Notes under the pieces: model-generated
Seen by the model: only the letters and a program-made list of their open reading frames with translations
Told to the model about the DNA's origin: nothing
The model's database searches: none
In this document: positions 18,311 through 23,230 of the stretch, one piece after another
Layout of the letters: each line of letters opens with the position of its first letter
Numbering within the stretch: the stretch's first letter is position 1
Assembly: GCA_013822685.1 (NCBI GenBank)
Contig: PNKV01000016.1
Location: forward strand, 1 to 64,000
Length of the DNA: 64,000 bases
From: Leptothrix sp. (in: b-proteobacteria)
GTDB lineage: Bacteria > Pseudomonadota > Gammaproteobacteria > Burkholderiales > Burkholderiaceae_C
Reading direction: 5' to 3'
Translations under genes and position numbers: made by a program

Positions 18311-18319
18311 ACCTGTCAC

Positions 18320-18795
18320 AGACTCGTTCTTTCACGAAACGCCACGAAGGCCACGTTTGGCAGCCAACTCGCTGGGCCAATGGTGGACTCTGCGTCTTGG
18401 ATCACTCCATTCCCCAAGAAAACGGGGACATGCAGCCACGCCACCTATATGCGAGCTCGATCACCCCGACTAGCGTGACAGGAAGACAAGTTCGGACACT
18501 GCCATTCCTTCGTTTCCCTGAAGCCATTTGGAATTTATGTAAATCTTGTTTCAGAGCATTCTACAGAGAGGTGGCGAGGTTTTCGCGTATGCGCCTCCTG
18601 CCAAGGATGGCCTGCAAAACCCATTTTCAGGTTCAAAACGGGAGGCTGCGCTGATCCGCCACAGCCAACTGCGCCAGTTCATGGCCGATTCGCCATGGCA
18701 TGAGCTGAAAGGCGACAAAGCCCCCTTGAGCACCGCCGCCCACCCTGGCCATACTTCGATGGCTACCTGTGGACATCGCGTTCACGAAGCCTTCA
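18320..18795. other. Upstream region of the sigma operon, no gene seen
   Basis: About 475 bases between the sigma-factor start and the first small plus-strand frame. An AT-rich tract at about 18530-18570 is the best place for the operon promoter, but no clean -35/-10 pair could be assigned. If the sigma factor is autoregulatory, its target sequence should lie here. Confidence 0.35.
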
Positions 18796-18924
18796 ATGGA
18801 GATTTCGGTCTCCCTGAAGTCCAGCATCGCTGGCGTCGCAGTCGTGACCTGCCTTGTAGACGCTGAACTCCGGTTCAGCCTGGCCATTTCGGTGGCCATG
18901 TGTTTTGTTCTGACCTCGGTCTGA
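18796..18924 (+). CDS. Possible 42-residue hydrophobic peptide
   Basis: Begins MEISVSLKSS and contains GVAVVTCLV followed by a second hydrophobic stretch. It is supported by a second occurrence: the sequence at about 21542-21568, upstream of radC, encodes GVAVVTCLI with differences mostly at third codon positions. There is no good ribosome-binding site. It could be a leader peptide, a small membrane protein, or a relic of a longer gene. Confidence 0.3.
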   Translation: MEISVSLKSSIAGVAVVTCLVDAELRFSLAISVAMCFVLTSV

Positions 18925-18988
18925 ACTTAGTGCTGTCGGCACACCTCGCGGTGTTGCCACCGAGCCGCTTCACCCATCAGGGCTGAAG

Positions 18989-19059
18989 CATCCCAAGCTG
19001 GGGAACCATGTTCCCCACTGGGAAGGTGCGTTCCCCTTCACTTCCAGAAGGAGAACGCC
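18989..19059 (+). promoter_or_regulatory. Structured 5' leader, radC-motif-like (copy A)
   Basis: CATCCC is followed by a hairpin (GGGGAA at 19000-19005, CCATG loop, TTCCCC at 19011-19016) and a second (GGGAA at 19020-19024, GGTGCG loop, TTCCC at 19031-19035), then the ribosome site AAGGAG. The same order occurs directly before radC at 21596. It resembles the idea of the published radC RNA motif, found upstream of genes for DNA-interacting proteins; the match to that model has not been tested. Confidence 0.5.
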
Positions 19060-19236
19060 ATGTTCGTATCTCAAGCGACGATGGATGCGCGCGCCATCTG
19101 CGTGCTGTTGGGAGGCTCCGGGCGTGCCCGCGAGCCTGTGATCCGCCAAGCAGCGCTACCCGCACTGTTGATGCCTCGACCTCCGGTTTCACCACCGGCT
19201 GAACGGGCATTTGAGTACATCGCAGCGGCAGCGTGA
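19060..19236 (+). CDS. Small protein of unknown function (58 residues)
   Basis: Begins MFVSQATMDARA and ends EYIAAAA. A strong AAGGAG lies 7 bases before the ATG and a two-hairpin leader precedes it, so it is likely to be translated. The middle is Pro/Arg/Ala rich (PRPPVSPP). No domain was recognised. It is the first of a run of small plus-strand genes (19.1-22.6 kb) that each have their own ribosome site. Its resemblance to other proteins cannot be judged by eye. Confidence 0.5.
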   Translation: MFVSQATMDARAICVLLGGSGRAREPVIRQAALPALLMPRPPVSPPAERAFEYIAAAA

Positions 19237-19275
19237 CCTTCATGGCTCACGCCTCCCTGTTGCATCAGTTTTTCA

Positions 19276-19341
19276 ACCCCTGGGGAGTCCACCGTCTCCC
19301 CACCGGGACAGGTGTGCCCTCCATTTTCTGGAGCTCACACC
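19276..19341 (+). promoter_or_regulatory. Structured 5' leader (copy B)
   Basis: A hairpin with 6-base arms, GGGGAG and CTCCCC, is followed by GGGACAGGTGTGCCCTCCA and then the GGAG ribosome site of the next gene. The GGTGTGCC..TCCA part recurs before the gene at 20358. It is probably a diverged relative of copies A and C. Confidence 0.4.
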
Positions 19342-19869
19342 ATGTCCTATGAGAAATCGCGTGTTCGCCCCAAGCGGACCTGCATCGAGATCGAAGAAGC
19401 GCGCGCCTGGGTTGGCTTTTACCGACGTGTCAGCAGCGACCCCGCTGTTGCCACCGAAGTGATGGCCCAACTCGAGGCCGTGCCCGAGATGAAGCGCGCC
19501 CACCTGGCCCTGTACCTGTGTTGCAAGGAATCCTTGCGCACGTACAAGGCCGCGCAAGCTCGCAACAAGAGGATCGGCCAGTTCGTACGCTGGCTGGCCC
19601 ATGGTTTGGTGATCGTGCCTGCGCAAAGCATGCTCAGGGCGCTCCACCAGGGCAGAGATATTGCTGTCGAATGCCTGCCCACGATCGACACCAAAGCAGG
19701 CAAAGAGCCTGGCGTGCCTCAGGTTCGTCGCCTGAGGCAAGAGGCCGAGTTCGCCCAGGCCCAGGCATCGTTTGATGCGCAAGCCGGGGCCCCATCCAGC
19801 GAGCCCGCATCCACACCCGATGTGGACAAGGCTTCGCCCCAGCCCAAGGCTGCCCCCACCGCAGCTTGA
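19342..19869 (+). CDS. Conserved-looking hypothetical protein
   Basis: 175 residues from the ATG at 19342, preceded by GGAG at 8 bases. The first 125 residues are mixed helical with basic patches (KSRVRPKRT, RNKRIGQFVRWL), and the last 50 are a low-complexity Ala/Pro/Ser tail (SEPASTPDVD, QPKAAPTAA). No catalytic motif or membrane segment is visible. It sits in a series of small genes between the sigma operon and radC; I infer a mobile-element accessory role from context only. Confidence 0.6.
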   Translation: MSYEKSRVRPKRTCIEIEEARAWVGFYRRVSSDPAVATEVMAQLEAVPEMKRAHLALYLCCKESLRTYKAAQARNKRIGQFVRWLAHGLVIVPAQSMLRALHQGRDIAVECLPTIDTKAGKEPGVPQVRRLRQEAEFAQAQASFDAQAGAPSSEPASTPDVDKASPQPKAAPTAA

Positions 19870-19946
19870 GCTCGCAGCACGTCATGGACTTGCTGTCCTG
19901 ACGGTGGCTCACCGACACCCGCTGGTGAGCCCAGATCGTCGAACGC

Positions 19947-19974
19947 GCATGCCCACCCCAGCGGTGGTGCATGC
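19947..19974 (+). promoter_or_regulatory. Hairpin in the leader of the 20052 gene
   Basis: GCATGCCCACC pairs with GGTGGTGCATGC through a 5-base loop with one bulged T, giving an 11-pair stem. No T-tract follows, so it is more likely a leader structure or operator than a terminator. It lies in the 182-base gap between two small genes. Confidence 0.35.
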
Positions 19975-20051
19975 CGCGTTCGCCCCCCTCCCAACTTCGC
20001 CCGCCTCGATTTGCCATTGGCAGATCGGCGCCCCCCATGAAAGGACTCCCC

Positions 20052-20282
20052 ATGGCCACCGTTGCCGAAACCCTGCATGCCATTGAGGTGCGTGCCGATC
20101 GCGCCATCGTCCAGGAACTGCGCTTGCTGATCAAGGAAGTGCAGGCGCTCCAGCCCTCACTGCTGGGCGACGACCGCGCGCATGCCCATGCGCTGCTGCT
20201 CAAGCTCGATCACCTGCGCCAAAGCCAGATGGTGGACAACATCGGCGATCAAGCATTTTTCTTGTTGTCAGCCCAAGGCTGA
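20052..20282 (+). CDS. Small helical protein of unknown function (76 residues)
   Basis: Begins MATVAETLHAIEVRADRAIV; the predicted character is nearly all helical with heptad-like leucines (LRLLIKEVQAL, HALLLKLDHL). The ATG at 20052 follows GAAAGGA at 7 bases; the ATG at 20037, just before that site, is less likely. No family recognised. It could be a small partner or regulatory protein of the element. Confidence 0.6.
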   Translation: MATVAETLHAIEVRADRAIVQELRLLIKEVQALQPSLLGDDRAHAHALLLKLDHLRQSQMVDNIGDQAFFLLSAQG

Positions 20283-20299
20283 TACCCATTCATCACGCC

Positions 20300-20357
20300 T
20301 GCGGGGCCCACGGCCCTGGCGGCGGTGTGCCTCCAGGTTTCTACCGAAGGAACCCTC
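20300..20357 (+). promoter_or_regulatory. Structured 5' leader (copy E)
   Basis: A GC-rich GGGGCC/GGCCC hairpin is followed by GCGGTGTGCCTCCAGG and a GAAGGA ribosome site. The GGTGTGCC..TCCA segment matches copy B at 19276-19341. This is a weak but repeated layout. Confidence 0.3.
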
Positions 20358-21029
20358 ATGGACAAGGTCACACTCAACCTTGAGCAAAAGCTCTACGTCA
20401 TCGCTGCTGAATCAGGCTACAGCTGCTTTGGTTTTGACAACGCCCGCGATCACGCCAATCAGATCGCGCAACAACTGGGCAGAAGCGATCTGGCCTTCGC
20501 GGCGGACGACTACGCCGCGCTGGCGGGCTATCAGAAATACCTGGATGCAACAGCCGAATGGGGATGCTCGCCACTGAGCCAATGCACCTACTTTGCGCCC
20601 AGGACGGACCCCAAAGCGGCCAAGGTGCTGGAGGCCTATCGCCGAAGTGGCCAGACGATCCGCTTGATATTGGGTGACCTCACCACAGGCGAATCCTGGC
20701 TTGATGAGCACGGTGTGGTCGGCCGCATCGGTCGTTCTGGCGGATGGCTCAAAGTCCCATTGCTGGTCGAGCCTGGTGAGTCAGGTGGCGGCGCCATCCT
20801 GACCGATTGCATCCTGTGCCTGATTGACTGGCACACAGGCAAAACACCGTATCGACATCCAGCTTACCGCGAAGCCAACCTGAACCTATCGCCCAACGAA
20901 GAAGCCACCCTGCCATGGGCGGTGAAGCGTGGGAATGAGGCCATCGCCTGCTTCAAGGACATCGGCAAGGCTGCGGCCTACCTGGCCTTCATGCGTGGCG
21001 CCACCATCGAGCCGCGCGTCTTTGCCTGA
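20358..21029 (+). CDS. Hypothetical protein (223 residues)
   Basis: Begins MDKVTLNLEQKLYVIAAESG with GAAGGA 7 bases upstream. It is a soluble mixed alpha/beta protein with GYSCFGFDNARDHANQIA, RLILGDLTTGE and a GRIGRSGGWLKVPLL segment; cysteines are scattered without a metal-site pattern. I do not recognise the family. Similar-sized unknown proteins are common near radC in integrative elements, so an element-borne accessory role is a guess. The next plus-strand gene is radC; a small minus-strand frame lies between. Confidence 0.65.
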   Translation: MDKVTLNLEQKLYVIAAESGYSCFGFDNARDHANQIAQQLGRSDLAFAADDYAALAGYQKYLDATAEWGCSPLSQCTYFAPRTDPKAAKVLEAYRRSGQTIRLILGDLTTGESWLDEHGVVGRIGRSGGWLKVPLLVEPGESGGGAILTDCILCLIDWHTGKTPYRHPAYREANLNLSPNEEATLPWAVKRGNEAIACFKDIGKAAAYLAFMRGATIEPRVFA

Positions 21030-21059
21030 AGACCTGCGCGCCTGTTGGTCGTTGAGGCT

Positions 21060-21275
21060 CTAAGCCGCCTCACGGCACCGCTGGTACTCGCGGTCAATCA
21101 GCCAGTGCAAGAACTGCGTCTCCCTGGAGACGCCCCAGTAATAGGCCTTGCACAGCGCAATGTAGGCCGCCAAGTCGCTGAGTGATCGAACGCCGACAGG
21201 CTCCAGGTCGGTGATCTTCTTGAAGCGTTCGATCTCTCGCCGTGTCAGTCGAATGTGTTGGCCAAAACGAATCAT
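21060..21275 (-). CDS. Small hypothetical protein on the opposite strand (71 residues)
   Basis: Begins MIRFGQHIRLTRREIERFKK and continues with ITDLEPVGVRSLSDLAAYIA. The composition looks genuine (helical, balanced charge), unlike the competing frames in the region, but there is no strong ribosome site. It ends 30 bases after the convergent plus-strand gene. No function can be assigned. Confidence 0.45.
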   Translation of the reverse strand: MIRFGQHIRLTRREIERFKKITDLEPVGVRSLSDLAAYIALCKAYYWGVSRETQFLHWLIDREYQRCREAA

Positions 21276-21381
21276 GGTCGTGCTCGCTGCATCGATTCAA
21301 TGAGCACATCTTGTTCAAATCTCCGCCCCTTGTCACTGGTTTTGGCCAGAGAAGAATGAAGATTTTTCCAGTGCAATTTCA

Positions 21382-21399
21382 GTGACAGTCCGTTGTCAC
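21382..21399. promoter_or_regulatory. Inverted repeat GTGACA-N6-TGTCAC
   Basis: Six-base arms with a six-base spacer, in the 390-base gap between the 71-residue frame and radC. A second repeat, GCATTCC-N5-GGAATGC, lies at 21509-21527. They could be operators for radC or for the minus-strand gene. No regulator gene is adjacent. Confidence 0.3.
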
Positions 21400-21595
21400 A
21401 GCACTGTGCCGCACGCAATCCCCCGGGTCGCCGGGCTGTTGGCGGTGGCATCGCCCGGCCAGCGCTTGAACACACCGGGCAGGCCGACCACACTGCGCCA
21501 TGCCTCCCGCATTCCATCGCGGAATGCCCTCCCGACCTAGCGTCGGCGTCGCAGTCGTCACCTGCCTCATCAACCGTGCTGGCCTCGCGTCAGCA

Positions 21596-21667
21596 CATCC
21601 CGAGCGGGAACCTCCTTCCCCTCGGGGTTGGACGTTCCCGCTTTTCCTTTTTGTGAAGGAGAAATCC
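21596..21667 (+). promoter_or_regulatory. Structured 5' leader of radC, radC-motif-like (copy C)
   Basis: CATCCC is followed by a hairpin (GGGAA 21606-21610, CCTCC loop, TTCCC 21616-21620), a second hairpin (CGGGG 21623-21627 with TTCCCG 21635-21640) and AAGGAG. The order, the loops starting with CC, and the shared CGTTCCC match copy A at 18989. Its place before radC fits the known radC RNA motif class. Confirmation needs a covariance-model search. Confidence 0.55.
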
Positions 21668-22249
21668 GTGAATGTCACCCACATGTCCAGTACCGAACTG
21701 GTCAGCGAACTGCTCGCTGCACCCCTTCGCCATGAATCCCCCCACGCGCCCTGTGCCTGCGACCCAGCAGCCGCTTACCGGGCCGTTGATCAGGATCTGC
21801 CCGAACTGGCCCACAAGCTCAGCGTCGCGCGTGAACTGCTGTTGCGTAACCTGCGCGCCAAGATGCTGGAGGGCCCCATCATGGCCTCGCCCAGGGCCGT
21901 GAAAGACTGGTTGTGCCTGTACTGCGCCGGATTGCAGCACGAGGTGTTCCTTGTGATGTACCTGGACTCGCAGCAGGTCCTGATCGAGGCCGAAGAGCTC
22001 TTTCGGGGCACGCTGACCCAGACTTCAGTCTACCCACGCGAAGTGGTCAAAGGCGCGCTAGCACGCAACGCAGCGGCCGTGCTGTTGGCACACAACCACC
22101 CGAGTGGCCAGGTAGACCCTAGCCGGGCAGACGAGCTCTTGACCCAGACGCTGAAATCCTCTTTGATACTGGTTGACGTGCGCGTGCTCGACCACTTCAT
22201 CGTGGGCGGTGACCGGGTCACGTCGTTTGCAGAAAGGGGCTTGCTGTGA
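21668..22249 (+). CDS. radC: RadC-like JAB-domain protein
   Basis: 193 residues from a GTG with AAGGAG 6 bases upstream; the in-frame extension further upstream overlaps the structured leader and is rejected. The C-terminal half is the JAB/MPN+ domain: AHNHPSG with the zinc-binding His pair and the downstream Asp in SRADELL, then [13 protein letters not shown] and the FAERGLL ending typical of RadC. The N-terminal helix-hairpin-helix part of chromosomal RadC is replaced by an unrelated 70-residue segment, as is common in mobile-element RadC proteins. The name implies DNA repair, but the activity of this branch is not established. Confidence 0.9.
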   Translation: MNVTHMSSTELVSELLAAPLRHESPHAPCACDPAAAYRAVDQDLPELAHKLSVARELLLRNLRAKMLEGPIMASPRAVKDWLCLYCAGLQHEVFLVMYLDSQQVLIEAEELFRGTLTQTSVYPREVVKGALARNAAAVLLAHNHPSGQVDPSRADELLTQTLKSSLILVDVRVLDHFIVGGDRVTSFAERGLL

Positions 22250-22309
22250 TCAGTCCGGCCACCCTACCCTGCATGGCACCGCCCTCATCCTTGCCAAGAG
22301 GAGTCCGCC

Positions 22310-22618
22310 TTGGATAACATCATCGTGACCAGGTTGCTGGAACTGGTCGAGCCTCTGGCCGCCTTGTCGATCTGCCACCTGACAGCCACCACGCGCCAGA
22401 AACTGGCCAATGACGACTTGTCGGTCAACGTGTACCCGAACGACTATGGTGGTTTCGTCTATGTGGGCTCACCGCCCTACACGGTGCCCGCTGAGAGCGA
22501 CATGGCCATGATCTTCGAGGTGGCCAGATTGGCAGGCATCGTCTGGCTCAAGTTCGACAGCGATGCGGCCATCTTGGAAGGCCTGCCCGTCTTTGACGAC
22601 CTCGACCAGGGCCATTGA
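22310..22618 (+). CDS. Small protein, possibly DUF5983-like
   Basis: 102 residues from a TTG start with AGAGGAG 8 bases upstream. Features are a LSICHLTATTRQKL segment, VNVYPNDYGGFVYVG, and a C-terminal GIVWLKFDSDA...LPVFDDL block. This order resembles, from memory, the small DUF5983-type proteins of integrative elements, but the family call is tentative. It follows radC by 60 bases and precedes a strong terminator, so it probably closes that transcription unit. Confidence 0.6.
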   Translation: MDNIIVTRLLELVEPLAALSICHLTATTRQKLANDDLSVNVYPNDYGGFVYVGSPPYTVPAESDMAMIFEVARLAGIVWLKFDSDAAILEGLPVFDDLDQGH

Positions 22619-22654
22619 CACACCGACAGATACCAACAGTCCATACGCCCTCAC

Positions 22655-22690
22655 AGAGCGCCGCACCTCATGGTCGGCGCTCTTTCTTTG
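22655..22690 (+). terminator. Intrinsic terminator after the DUF5983-like gene
   Basis: A 9-base stem, AGAGCGCCG with CGGCGCTCT, and an 11-base loop, followed by TTCTTT. It is placed 37 bases after the stop codon. Confidence 0.75.
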
Positions 22691-22770
22691 GCTGCTGCAT
22701 CTTTCTCGTTGACCCGGTGAAGATCGTCCGTCTTCCTTGTTAACCTCGGGCCGCCAATTCTGGCCAAAAA

Positions 22771-23160
22771 ATGAAAGTACAGATCCCCATGAAGTTGCGA
22801 ATCAAAGAAATCAAGGCAGACATCGAACTCAAGAACAACGGGATGGAAATTGAAGTCCGCGAAGAAAAGGAAGACGGCGCCAGACTGGGTGACATCATCG
22901 TTGCCCGCGCCGGCATCACCTGGTGCAAGGGCAAGGTTGGCGCGGCCAATGGCGTCAAGCTGAGCTGGAAAGAATTCATTGCAGCCGTCGAAGCCATCCA
23001 ACTGAGCCGCGCGTCAGCCGCGAAGAAGGCTAAGGTTGCCAAGAAAGCACCCGCTGTGAAGAAGGCCGCCAAGCCAGAAAAGACAGCCGCCAAACCGCTG
23101 GTCTCGGTTGAGCCGGAAGCGACAACCAAAGCGCCGAAGCGTCAGGCCAAGGCTGCGTAA
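22771..23160 (+). CDS. Small basic protein with a histone H1-like tail
   Basis: 129 residues from the ATG at 22771 (ATG 22789 is also possible; neither has a good ribosome site). Residues 1-75 form a small folded region (MEIEVREEKEDGARLGD, WCKGKVGAANGVKLSWKEF). Residues 78-129 are Lys/Ala/Pro repeats (AAKKAKVAKKAPAVKKAAK) typical of H1-like bacterial nucleoid proteins and of the KA-rich tails of DNA-binding proteins. It may coat or compact the element's DNA. It is convergent with the SbcC-like gene, sharing a hairpin terminator. Confidence 0.65.
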   Translation: MKVQIPMKLRIKEIKADIELKNNGMEIEVREEKEDGARLGDIIVARAGITWCKGKVGAANGVKLSWKEFIAAVEAIQLSRASAAKKAKVAKKAPAVKKAAKPEKTAAKPLVSVEPEATTKAPKRQAKAA

Positions 23161-23173
23161 TGTGATCGATCGA

Positions 23174-23200
23174 GGAAGGGTTGGTCGCCCCACCCTTTCC
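23174..23200. terminator. Shared hairpin between convergent genes
   Basis: GGAAGGGT pairs with ACCCTTTCC with one bulge, and TTT follows on the plus strand. It lies between the H1-like gene and the minus-strand SbcC-like gene and could end transcription from both sides. Confidence 0.5.
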
Positions 23201-23230
23201 TTTGCCAGCAGGACGCACAGCAAGCCATGC

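Noticed and set aside
18633-18899. An 88-codon minus-strand frame opposite the 42-residue peptide
   Set aside because: No ribosome site, and the shared tract with 21.5 kb differs at synonymous positions in the plus-strand frame, not in this one.
6039-22755. A 14-base direct repeat AACCTCGGGCCGCC at 6039-6052 and 22742-22755
   Set aside because: In 64 kb of GC-rich sequence a few 14-base repeats are expected by chance, and the flanks do not match. It does not look like an attachment-site pair.
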